In this document: positions 21,848 through 31,786 of the stretch, one piece after another
Numbering within the stretch: the first letter of the stretch is position 1
Layout of the letters: each line of letters starts with the position of its first letter
Assembly: GCA_030512295.1 (NCBI GenBank)
Contig: JAULSR010000001.1
Location: 1,054,001 to 1,118,000 of the forward strand
Length of the DNA: 64,000 nt
From: Bombardia bombarda
Taxonomy: Eukaryota > Ascomycota > Sordariomycetes > Sordariales > Lasiosphaeriaceae
Reading direction: 5' to 3'
Translations under genes and position numbers: made by a program
Notes under the pieces: generated by a model
What the model was told of the DNA's origin: nothing
Database searches by the model: none
Seen by the model: only the letters and a program-made list of their open reading frames with translations

Positions 21848-24800
21848 CTAGACATACTTAACCTCCCTACTCTCCGTAACAATTGGCACCGTCAAACCCT
21901 TCTCACTCGTCACCCCCGACCCCCACGGAGTAAAGTACTGCCTGCGCTGATGCTGCTCCTGATGTTCCGGGAACATCGTTGCATAAAACTCTGTCCACCC
22001 GCCCATGCGCACACGCACAAGGTTATACTTTTCGGGATCGTCGGTAGCCTTCTTGTACGTGTCCAGATCGGCACACGTCAACGTGATCAAGTTCCCGCCG
22101 ACCTTGCCCTTTGCATATGCCTTGACGAATTTCTGCAGCTCCGCGAGCGGGAACGACTCGGGGATGTTCATGTCGACGGGCGAGGCGTTGGAGAGCCCGT
22201 GCTCGATGCTCTCAAACTGGGCGCTCTTCATGGCTTGGTAAATGTTTCGAAATGCCGGGTTGGCGGGTAGATCCTGGGCTCCTGGAACGGGTGACAGGTC
22301 AGAGGCGATGGGCATGCCGTTGCGCCTGCCGTCGGCCGAGGCTCCGCATGGTATGCCGTCGCCGACATAGCCCTCGAATGTCCCGATGCCGGGACAGACG
22401 ATGAATTCAAAGTCTTGGCCGTAATTCTTCTTGATGCCGTCAAGCAAACCCTTGATAGTCGCCGACGGGTTTCGAATCGCATCCACGCATAGCCGCACTG
22501 CGTTCTTGACCACCCAGTCGCCAAGATCGTTGACCTCTGCGTCTCCACTGCCCCATTTGGGGAGAGCCAGTGCCGCCAGGCGCAGCTCCTCATAGCGGAC
22601 GCCGCGCTCTGAGGCCTCTGCTGTGCCTCCGAGCTGGTTTTCAAACGGCTCAATCATGTTGAAACCCCAGTCGCAGATGAGGCAGTTGAGAAGTTCCGGA
22701 AGCGTGGTGCGCGCCGTAGCTGGATCGTAAACAAGCTTCTTGATCGCATACAACGAATCGATCGTGTTGGATATGCCAACGCAGAGAGGCGCGATGATGT
22801 GGAACTTTGCACCTCCATTGGTGAGATCACGCTTGCTCTTGATACAGCCGTCAATCAGCGTCGAGAGAAGCGGGCTTGGACAAATATCAGCCAAGTTTCC
22901 GTAAGCCCCGAGCATGGTGTTGTAGCACTGAACCACCAGCCACTTGAGTTGGTCGAGGAATATGTCCTGCAACTTTTCAAATGTGCTAATATGACTCGCT
23001 GGAGGAGATCGGAACGTCTGCTTCAGTCCGCGAAACTGTTCAGGCCCAGCAGCCCCATATGTTGCTCCTTGGTTGATGGTCTGCTCTAGCGCCAACAGCG
23101 GTGCTACGTTGTTGAATGTGAACTCGGATGCCCCGGAGAACATGGGCTCATAACACCCGTCAGCCGAGTAGTTACGACTCCACGACGTGTTGACCGTATT
23201 ACCAGAATCAAATAGCGCTTGGCATAGTTTGTCGTCATTGTATAGAATTGGCTGTGCGCCCCCTGAAAGGATGCCCTTGGCAGCCTCATCAAGGAACTCC
23301 TCCGGCATGCCTCCATATACACGGAGGGAAAGGGTGGGCGCGTTGACGGGAATGCGCCGTGCCGCTTTCAAACAAAGCATCGTGACCGCATTGGCACCAC
23401 CTTCTGGTACCTTACTGTCCGTGGCCTTGTATCCGCCGACGGTGATCTGCTGGACCCACTGGTTGATGCCACCGCCCTGTGGGAAGTTGCCACCAAGTCC
23501 GCACACGGCCGTAGTCCCGTAGGTGACATAGTCATAGATGAAGGCGCGGTTGACAAAGGCATTCTCACCTATCTTGATCCATAGACAGTCCACGATATCT
23601 TGAGCACGATCGGGGGCTATGTCTTTCAAGAAGGGGCAGAGAATCTGGTCGAGGCGACCAAGCGAGGTCAACTCACCGACCAGGTGAAGACAACAGTGAA
23701 ACGAGAAGATCAGCTGTACTGCGTCCTGGAAGCTTTTGGGTGGTTGATCGACGAGACGAAGCAGGCGCGCCGCGACATCTTTCATATTGTCCGCATCCTC
23801 TGGGTGGCCAGCCAGATCTGCTGCAACTGCTGTCTCTTCGGCAATCACCGACCAGTTCCGTAGATACTCCTGGACACCTCTGAGGGATTCTATGCATGAG
23901 ATATAGAAAACATACGCAGCCTGGTTCTCTTTAGACCTGTCTTTTTCAGCTTTGTGTAGTTGGCTGAGACTTTTCAGCAAGTCATCGATCATCGCACCCA
24001 GTCCGGAATTGACAAGCCGCTCGTAGTCGGGGACAACATGTCCCATGGCAGACCACTCATTCAGCTGGCCCTTGAGCCATGCAGCCATGGTCTCATCCTT
24101 GTCCAAGTATGGCACGACCTCTTTGCCGCGACCAAGAGTGAAGTCGGGAATCACGCCGACAAGAAGTTCTTTGGCCTCAATGCGCAACAGGCCGTTATTT
24201 CTGGCAATATCGGAACTGGGGTGGGAAAGTAGTTTGGCCAGTGTCTTGCGGTTGGCTATCCCCTTTCGAACAGGCACTGGAGCTTTCAGTTCGGCTTTCG
24301 AAACAAGCGTCTCTAGATGTGGCAGGCGTGGGAAGGTCTGCCGTTTCACCCACGAGTCTCGCCAGTGAGAAAAGGTTCGTGACATCAGACTGAGCAGGCG
24401 TGCGCTCGGAGGATCACCTCCCTCATAGCGGTCCTCGGCCATCTGATGCAAATAGTCCTGAGAGTTGTAGAACATGTAGCCATTGGGACTGGCGACCTGC
24501 CAGTGAGGATCCTCGTAAACATCTGCCGGTCCCGTCACCGCGGCCACACCCAACTCGGCAGCCGACGGAACGTACCAATAGTTACCGCTGACTCCTTCCA
24601 CCACGTTCATCAGTTTGTCAAGAGGACGTTCCGGCCGCTTCCCAATCAGGTTCCTAAGCACGTTCTCGAAACGCTCCTGATCATTACAAAACGCAACGAA
24701 CATGATGCCCTCTTCCCGGCCAGCATGGCCAGCCGCCGAACCGAAGGGAAGCGCCTGGCGTAGGAGCTTTCGCTGGTCCCCGTTGTTGTCTTTGATATTC

Positions 24801-25474
24801 GCACGATGGATATGCGAATGCACAGCATGCTGGGGAAGGACAGCGCCGTCCGGGTTGCGGCCGATCATTTCGTCCTGCGTGTCGGCTGCCTGCGAAGCGA
24901 TGCCGGGCCAGTCAAAGAGAAACTTCTGGGTGATGCCAAAGCATGATCCGCGGTACTTGGGATCGCCGCCAATGAGAATGTCCTCGGTCAAGCTGACGGG
25001 GTCGTTCGGGTTTGTGATACCGTCCACATAGCGTCCCCCCATGATCCGAACATCGGGGCGCTTGCCTGCCACAACAACTTCAATCTTGCGCGAGAGGGCA
25101 TCGAGACGGGGCCGGATAGCGTCCACAATGCCAGCCGCCACCTTGTAGCTAGGCGCCTTCACGTATAGAAGCACGTCGCCAAAGGTCAGGGCAAACTTTC
25201 CGTATCCGCCCAGCACGGCGGTGCTGATGGGGATGGACCGGCCCTTCCATTTGCCCCAGAGAAGAGGGTCGAAAGCGGCAATGAGACCGCAATCAGAGTG
25301 GTTCTTAATGATGTCCGTGTTCAGGTCGCAAATAACACGGGTGATGTCGTCGCAAGCACCCTCGTTGTCGCTCTTCAGGTAGATTGTCAAGACTTGGCCG
25401 AAGACAGCTCGCATGAGCAGTCCACGCTGGGCACCGAGGAGGGTATCGTCGAGTTGCTGTGTCTTCGCCGCCAT
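21848..25474 (-). CDS. Fusion of DyP-type haem peroxidase and glycyl radical enzyme (PFL/GRE superfamily)
   Basis: This is one uninterrupted exon of 1208 aa. The ATG at 25474 has a good context (AAAAATGGC); the frame is open 25 codons further, but without ATG. Residues about 20-310 look like a DyP peroxidase. They include 'GGRYVDGITNP' (146-156, catalytic-type Asp151), proximal-type His221 in HSHIHRAN, distal-type Arg239 before ALPFG, and 'EEGIMFVAFCNDQERFE'. Residues about 400-1208 (808 aa, the normal length) form a full glycyl radical enzyme. The thiyl Cys774 and Glu776 lie in ADGCYEP, and the C-terminal radical loop is VRMGGWTEF (Gly1159). The GCxE pattern matches dehydratase/lyase-type members rather than true pyruvate formate-lyase, which has Cys-Cys. 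The substrate is unknown. Glycyl radicals are oxygen-labile and normally installed by a radical-SAM activase; none is encoded in this window. The lack of introns could mean transfer from bacteria, but that is unproven. Confidence 0.85.
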   Translation of the reverse strand: MAAKTQQLDDTLLGAQRGLLMRAVFGQVLTIYLKSDNEGACDDITRVICDLNTDIIKNHSDCGLIAAFDPLLWGKWKGRSIPISTAVLGGYGKFALTFGDVLLYVKAPSYKVAAGIVDAIRPRLDALSRKIEVVVAGKRPDVRIMGGRYVDGITNPNDPVSLTEDILIGGDPKYRGSCFGITQKFLFDWPGIASQAADTQDEMIGRNPDGAVLPQHAVHSHIHRANIKDNNGDQRKLLRQALPFGSAAGHAGREEGIMFVAFCNDQERFENVLRNLIGKRPERPLDKLMNVVEGVSGNYWYVPSAAELGVAAVTGPADVYEDPHWQVASPNGYMFYNSQDYLHQMAEDRYEGGDPPSARLLSLMSRTFSHWRDSWVKRQTFPRLPHLETLVSKAELKAPVPVRKGIANRKTLAKLLSHPSSDIARNNGLLRIEAKELLVGVIPDFTLGRGKEVVPYLDKDETMAAWLKGQLNEWSAMGHVVPDYERLVNSGLGAMIDDLLKSLSQLHKAEKDRSKENQAAYVFYISCIESLRGVQEYLRNWSVIAEETAVAADLAGHPEDADNMKDVAARLLRLVDQPPKSFQDAVQLIFSFHCCLHLVGELTSLGRLDQILCPFLKDIAPDRAQDIVDCLWIKIGENAFVNRAFIYDYVTYGTTAVCGLGGNFPQGGGINQWVQQITVGGYKATDSKVPEGGANAVTMLCLKAARRIPVNAPTLSLRVYGGMPEEFLDEAAKGILSGGAQPILYNDDKLCQALFDSGNTVNTSWSRNYSADGCYEPMFSGASEFTFNNVAPLLALEQTINQGATYGAAGPEQFRGLKQTFRSPPASHISTFEKLQDIFLDQLKWLVVQCYNTMLGAYGNLADICPSPLLSTLIDGCIKSKRDLTNGGAKFHIIAPLCVGISNTIDSLYAIKKLVYDPATARTTLPELLNCLICDWGFNMIEPFENQLGGTAEASERGVRYEELRLAALALPKWGSGDAEVNDLGDWVVKNAVRLCVDAIRNPSATIKGLLDGIKKNYGQDFEFIVCPGIGTFEGYVGDGIPCGASADGRRNGMPIASDLSPVPGAQDLPANPAFRNIYQAMKSAQFESIEHGLSNASPVDMNIPESFPLAELQKFVKAYAKGKVGGNLITLTCADLDTYKKATDDPEKYNLVRVRMGGWTEFYATMFPEHQEQHQRRQYFTPWGSGVTSEKGLTVPIVTESREVKYV

Positions 25475-27198
25475 TTTTTGTTTCGCTTTCGGATAAAAAT
25501 TTGGTTCGAGTGGTTGAAGTATGTTTGGCGAGTCAAAATACTCGTCCAAGAGGCCTCATGCTGCAGGCAGTGCCCCGAGGCAACCCGAGAGTTGGCTCCT
25601 TTATCATCGGCCGATGACCATCCTCAATTGAGGGGTCGAAATGCATGTCTCGAGAGGGAGCAATCCGATGATCGCAGCCAGGTCGTTCAGCCAGCCACAA
25701 AGATGTCTGCAGGCCATATGAGGAAGTCCATAGTACAACTACTGGACCTAGACTCTAGTTGATTTGTTCAACAACCCAGGTCGCATGGTGGGTCTCCCCC
25801 GCTCACCGTCTTCCGAGGGCTGAACTGGAATGCAGTTTGAACTGCAGTAGTCAGCCTCTCTGACCTCTGGGAACAGGCCCGTGGGATACATACTGCAGGG
25901 CTTGATATGTATTGTTGATCGGTCTCGGTTGACGGCCACCGGCCCCCCTCAAATGAAGTCATGAGACGCAGTGAATTTTTGATGACGGAATTGACGGTGG
26001 ACCTCTCTAAAAAAATCCTCTTTTCTCATTGCTCGGAGTCGAAAGCTCTCTTGGATTGTCAAATAGGATAATTAACACACTGGAAGGAGCAACCGGTGCT
26101 GGCGGAGGTCACGGGGCCTAAAGTTTGACATCTTGTGGTTGCTCCTTCCCCGTCCACTTCTATCTAATCTGGTTTTCAAGTCGTTAGAATTTAGGCGAAC
26201 AAATTCTTTATTGGACATCAAGTGTTGATGTTATGACTTTGAGGTTTGCTAGAACTACCTACTCATAGAATTTCTTAGATAGGCAAGGCAACTGCATAAA
26301 CTTACTCGTTTGATTTCAAAGGTTGAAACCTAAGGATTCATCTACCTATCCGAGAAAACCCCCTAAATTGACAGTAATACCCTTCTAGGGCTGGGGTGGC
26401 CACAAGGTTGGTTTTGAACTTTATGTGGCTAATATAGTACAATAAAATCAACTTTACGCACTGACGGAAGGAGCCATTTTATCGACAGCTTCGCTCTTTC
26501 TCATTTATATCATGACCTAAATAACATCAACCCTTTTTGGTCATTATCATCCCGCTTGTCATTCAAGACCGCAGCCAGTCATTAAGATCAGGGCCAGTCA
26601 TTGCTATATCATTGATATATATCAGCTTGCCCTTAGGATGTTGCAATTGGGGGAAAGTACTATGTCAACCAAAATATAATGACGGAAGCAGTCATTCGAG
26701 TGCCTCAATAGGGCCATACTGTCAATTTACCTGACTTTTCCTGCTAGGTAGTAATCTACACTTAGGCTTAGACTTAGGCTAGAGCTCGGTAACAACCTCG
26801 ACAGACACATACGCTAGTTCTAGAACATTGCATCGAAAGCTGCCCTAGACACTGTACAACACTCTTCCAGATCACACAAACATGATACATGCACCAACTC
26901 ACCTCAACAACCACAACCGAAATCAAACCCTGGGAACCAAATTCATCTAAAGGCCATGTCATTAAGTAGCATGAACGTGCCCCGTCACCTACCTAAGAAG
27001 TAGTTAACCTAGGGCATCAAATAAAAACAAGCACATTGAAAAACTAAAGCTACAACCCCCCCGCTCACACAATCCGCTTGGCCTCTCCAGTTCAACCCAT
27101 CCCATCCCATACCAGTGTAAAAGATCCAGTACCCAAGGCACCATCAAATCATACCCACCCATCTCCTAAATACCCAACCAACCACTCTTAGTCTAGAA
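25475..27198. other. Upstream region of the fusion gene and 3' side of UFD2
   Basis: This 1.7-kb stretch is AT-rich from about 26.15 kb on. It holds the inverted pair of GGAAGGAGCAACC motifs (26082-26149) and a partial copy, GGAAGGAGCC, at 26466-26475. No protein gene is recognised. The region near 27.0-27.2 kb is probably UFD2 3' UTR. Confidence 0.5.
26082..26149. promoter_or_regulatory. Inverted repeat GGAAGGAGCAACC / GGTTGCTCCTTCC upstream of the fusion gene
   Basis: Two 13-base arms (26082-26094 and 26137-26149) face each other across 42 bases, about 610-675 bp before the start of the DyP-glycyl radical gene. The same 13-mer occurs upstream of the SDR gene at 4353. Either a paired regulator-binding site or the ends of a tiny decayed element would fit; the sequence alone does not decide. 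Confidence 0.45.
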
Positions 27199-30100
27199 CT
27201 ACTCCGTAGTATCCATCACCTCCGCCGCCACCTGGCTCCTCGCCTCGATCCTGCGCTCCGCCTTCCACTTCTCAATCTTCTCGCGCAGCTCCACATCCGG
27301 CACCACATCGTCGATCGTCATGGGCTGGCGCGTGAAGGGGTCCTTGGGGTCAGAGAGCAGATGCTGGATGATGGTTGAGCGGTCCACCACGTGCTTCGAC
27401 GGGAGGACGACGGGGTCCTTCATCAGATCGCCCATGATGGGATCTTCAAACTCGGGCGGTGCGTCATCAAAGTCCAGCTCGGCGCGGTCGATAATGACCT
27501 TTGCGGCGGCAAATTCCTTGCAGAGATCGTCCCACGCCGCCAGCTGAGGGGGATCCTTCAGGACTTTGCTGCGCAGGATATAGCCCGCGGCCGACATGGT
27601 CTCGGGCTTGTATGAGCGGCCATCGCCGGCAACGGCCTCGACAAACGCGGCCGAGGAGCCGAGGTTGAGGTAGATGTCTATAAGCTCGGGCAGCAGTGTC
27701 TTGGGGTTGAAGTGATATTTTTCCGGGTTGTCCACCTTGAGTGATCTTGATTTGGGTCCGGTAAGAATGTCTAGATTGTAATCAAGCATGCCGGCAAGGC
27801 GCTGAACAATTTCAGGCATGGTGAAGGAATCGCTCAATGTGCTGGTGAAGAGCTTCATCATGGCGACGGTCTCGTTACCCAGCTGCATGAAGTTGGACGC
27901 CTTGCCTTCCGATTCGCGCAATTCCTCTTCAAGCTGTTCTCTCTCTTGTTGCGGCATAGTGGTGGCATCTCTGAGAGTTTCCTGCAGCTCGTGTATCCTT
28001 GGGAACTTTCCTAAGGCCTCGTCTAGAGAGAACGTGGCGTCGTTCATGAGCATATTCACAAATCGCACAAAGAAGGAGCGGTTCGATCTGTCGCGGTTAG
28101 CAAAAAAAGTAATAAATATCGATCAGGTGAATAACTTACTTGCTCGCAGCGGTCAACTGCTGTTTGTACACGTCGTTTGACCACACACACTTGATAATCT
28201 GGAAAATCTCATATCGAATGTGGAATTTGTCGTAGAACTGAGAGCTCGCACCCGTAGATTCACACTCGATGTAAAACTTCATGAGCGCATGAAGAAGATA
28301 GTTGTTGGCAAACTTGGTGCTCGTCAAAAGGTCGCCGAGAACGCCCTTCCTAAGATGGTACGTCGGCCATGTACCATGGAAAAGGAGCGAAACAAGAGAA
28401 GACTTCAAATGAGGGTTCCTGATGTACTCAGACGACTCGAGGAACGTGATGCAGAGGGCAATCATCTCATCACCGACCGCTGAGAGGATGATTTGTGGGA
28501 TGTACCGGAACACGAACGTGAAGTTGTCGAGAATATCCTGCAGTGCATACTCTGGGAGGCAGCTGAAAGCCTCTGGTTGCTTCACGGGAAGTGGTATGTG
28601 AAGCTGCTTGTCTGGCGTGTAATCCGACTGACTGGCCACTCGCAGCAGCCAGACTGTCACATATCTCATAAACTGCAAAGACCGGCTCTGCATCTTTTGC
28701 TCCAAAAGGACACCCTCGATAGAAAATTTCAGGGCCATAGACTTCTCCAATACGTTGACATGCCGTTGCAGTGTCGTTTCCAGAAGTCGAAGCTGATCGG
28801 GGCGACTCGCCAACTTTGGGCGTTCCGCCTCCATCAAAGCAATGTGCCTCTCATAGTATTTGATGTCCTTATCCAAGTTCTTCATTTTGGCGTTTGCTGC
28901 CTCGCTCCCGTAGTGGTGAGCTGCTAATGTGAGAAAGAAAATCTCGGTGATGAAGTTGGAATCGCCATCGAGCTTTTGCGCGTAGAATGCATCAGACTGG
29001 GGCTGATCGGCGTTTAGCTTTGTCTCTTCCTTGATATCTAGTCGCGGACTTCTCCTAAAGTAATTGACATCAATTCGCCCAACTTTTGAGAATGTGCTGT
29101 CCATGAACGGTTCGCACAAAAAGTCGAGAACAACCGTCACATTCACCATGAAGCCATCCGAGGAGACCTCCTTAGGATCCACCTGGATTGCACGTCTCTT
29201 GTGGTTGACGTTCATGATGTAAGCAAACCAGTCTAACATTTTGTTTCTGCTGTCCTGGCTGGCCCGAATAAAAGCGTTGATGATGGCTCGCAGATCATTC
29301 TGGTGGGTAGTAAGGGTCATCTGAAGAGCATTCTGGGATGTCTGAATATGGCCCTTGTCCATTGTCCGTGGCCCTGTAAAGTAAACCGTGGTCACCTCAG
29401 GCTGCAGAGGCGATATCCGGAAGAAAGGACCGAGAATGGTGTTCTTCTCGATGCCAGGTGCAGACTGCGCCATCTGGAAAAAAGGATGCTGTGCCAAAGC
29501 ATTGAGTAATGGCGGGAATCTCGTGTATGTCAACATAGCCTAGTGGAAAGTCAGTCATCTAACAGACCATGATTCTTAGTACAGAGGTAAACAAACGTTG
29601 ACATATGGCTTGTAGTCGTCGTTCATGGTCAAGGTAGCAAGCCTGTTGCTGATATCCACCATGGCCTTGGTGAACAGGGGTATGATGGTGTCATCCTCCT
29701 GGATACGCGAGAGCGCTTCTGTTAGGAAGTCCATACACAAACCGCTATCGTTCTCTACATCTCGTAGCAGGTACGGGGCCAAAGTGTCATGCTGAAGGTT
29801 CGGTTCTCGGCTTTGATACGTGTTAGCAAGTACGACAATAATATAGACAAGAAATATACCTAAAGAGCTCGGGCATCGTGAGGGCAAAGATGCAGTTACT
29901 AAAGCACAGCCGCCTCGCCTCCCTCAGTATCTCCCCTTTCCGCGGTACATGACTCCGAAGGGCCTTAATCAGCCGTGTCACACGCTTCCAGCATGGCAAG
30001 AGGTAGTCGAGGAGGGGCTTGTCGTGAGGTAAAGCTGTGGCGATCTCCATTATAGCCTCTTCTAGTCGGTCCAAAGACAGCTTCTGTGGGGCGCCTTCGT

Positions 30101-30554
30101 CGGCCAGCTCCTGCTGCAGATTCGGCAGAAAAGCAAGCTTGTGCCCGTGGGCATCGGTTGTGTGCTTTGGGTCGACAGTGACTCGGAAGACATTTCCCAA
30201 GACCTTGTCGGTGTAGTCCTCGAGCGGCTCTTCCGTCATCGATGTCTGTTTTCGGGGCGGCGGGGTTGCTGAAGTCGGATCAATTCCTGTTGCTCGTCTC
30301 TTTCTGGAATCGTCATTACTACCTGCTATCTGCTGTGGCACAGCCGGGGAGATGGTGATCTTGGTCTGAGCCACCGGTTTCGGGCTCGGGGCCGATGATG
30401 AGGGCTCGCTGGCCTCGGGCTTGGGTGAGGATATCGAGGCAGTAGACGAGGCTGGGCCCCCGAGCTTCTCAAGCCTCCGTCGGCGGATCTGCTCCATCGT
30501 GTCTTGGTCGGGCGCGTCCGGAGTCGCCGGCGGGGGCTGCTCGTTCGTGTCCAT
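27199..30554 (-). CDS. ufd2: Ubiquitin chain-elongation factor E4 (UFD2), U-box ligase
   Basis: Four exons, 30554-29860, 29810-29597, 29539-28140 and 28087-27199, with introns of 49, 57 and 52 bp, give 1065 aa, the usual UFD2 length. After a disordered N-terminus ('MEQIRRRRLEKLGG') comes the long helical UFD2 core, for example 'LGPFFRISPLQPEVTTVYF' and 'MLDWFAYIMNVNHKRRAIQ'. The C-terminal U-box starts around 'FEDPIMGDLMKDPVVLPS' and includes 'DPFTRQPMTIDDVVPD'. UFD2 extends ubiquitin chains on substrates already carrying a few ubiquitins. It works with Cdc48 to hand them to the proteasome. All splice joins fall inside conserved sequence, so the model is firm. Confidence 0.96.
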
Positions 30555-31786
30555 TCTGTCGGAGGTCTCTAGTACAAATCTACACGAACGAAACGCTAGG
30601 TATCAAAGTGTATGAAAAGAAAGACTGGCAGAGATTGGGCGGACGCTTGAATACGCGGCCGAGACAGCAGTGATGAATGGTGCCTGGAGCTTTGGGACCA
30701 TGGAGGGGTTGTTGAGGGCAGGCAGTTGATCACGCTAATTATCGGAAGCCTGGGGAGGTGTCTAGGGGGAGCCTGCTTCTGTCCGTTAGGTAAGTTACTG
30801 CGCGCTGGCTGGCTGGGGTAGCAGCCAGGGCCGTGCACTTGATTCGTCAACGGTCGCTGGATCGAAACTGACAGAAAGAAAGCTTCGGCGATAGCCACAG
30901 CGCGTCACATTATTAATTTACCTTCCATATCCTTAACTTTCAGGTTGTCCTCGGAACCTTTTGGCAATGCTCAAGTTCGTCAACGAAACGTGCATTAACC
31001 AAATTTTCGTCTACATTTAAGGTTTTGACAGTGACACATCAGTCCAGGAGAGCAAACCTTGTACTTCCATTGTCCCCATCTATTGTTGACCTGTCCTGTC
31101 TTCATCATTTTCAATCGGTTGTGGGTATTCGTAGTTCACTTGCTCAGCCCAGCCATTCTTCCGAGTGTCAATAACGACGTTTAAAACGGCACGGTCTTCC
31201 TCATTGCATTTGAGCATTTAGCCAACTAAACCACCGAATCCAACATCAGAACCTCAAAACACCGTCTCCTGTCCAAGTAGTTCAAAGTTTGAATACAACC
31301 TTTCATTTATTGCAGTTTTTCGCTAGGGAGTGCTTGTGCAATGTACAGACATAAAATCCGCAGATTCTGTAGAGTACACATCATATCGCCAACGGCCGTG
31401 TTGCCTTGCTCTTCTATCTATACCTTTTGATCATGCATTGCTTGTGCTTTTGTCCCGTCTCGCCCCTTTGCATCTGCTGGGGACACCATCTCCCATCGGG
31501 CTCTAAGAGGCAGCACAATCTCCATATGTGCCTTCCTTGTCTACCATTTCACCATATACCCCGTTCCAGGGTGGAACGGAAGAAGAAGAAAGAAAGAAGG
31601 AAGGCGGTAGGTGTTTATATATGATTCAAACACTCTTCCAAAACTCAGTAAAGAAACCCCCTCAAAAGGACACACAACGCCGCAAGAAAGAAACCACAAG
31701 TAAAAAGAAAATCACTGCTGCTGCCGCCCCATTCGCCAAAGGTCTCAATAACAATGACAGGACGGGGTGGTCAGCATTTGCATCGC
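30555..31786. other. Intergenic region
   Basis: This holds the UFD2 promoter and the 3' end of the RING/TRAF gene. No additional gene or repeat is recognised. Confidence 0.5.

Noticed and set aside
21848..25474. Two neighbouring genes merged by an assembly or annotation error
   Set aside because: The frame is open through both domains and the linker. There is no start context, stop, or intron signal between them, and each half has normal length.
21848..25474. Canonical pyruvate formate-lyase
   Set aside because: The active site has a single Cys with GCxE spacing instead of Cys-Cys.
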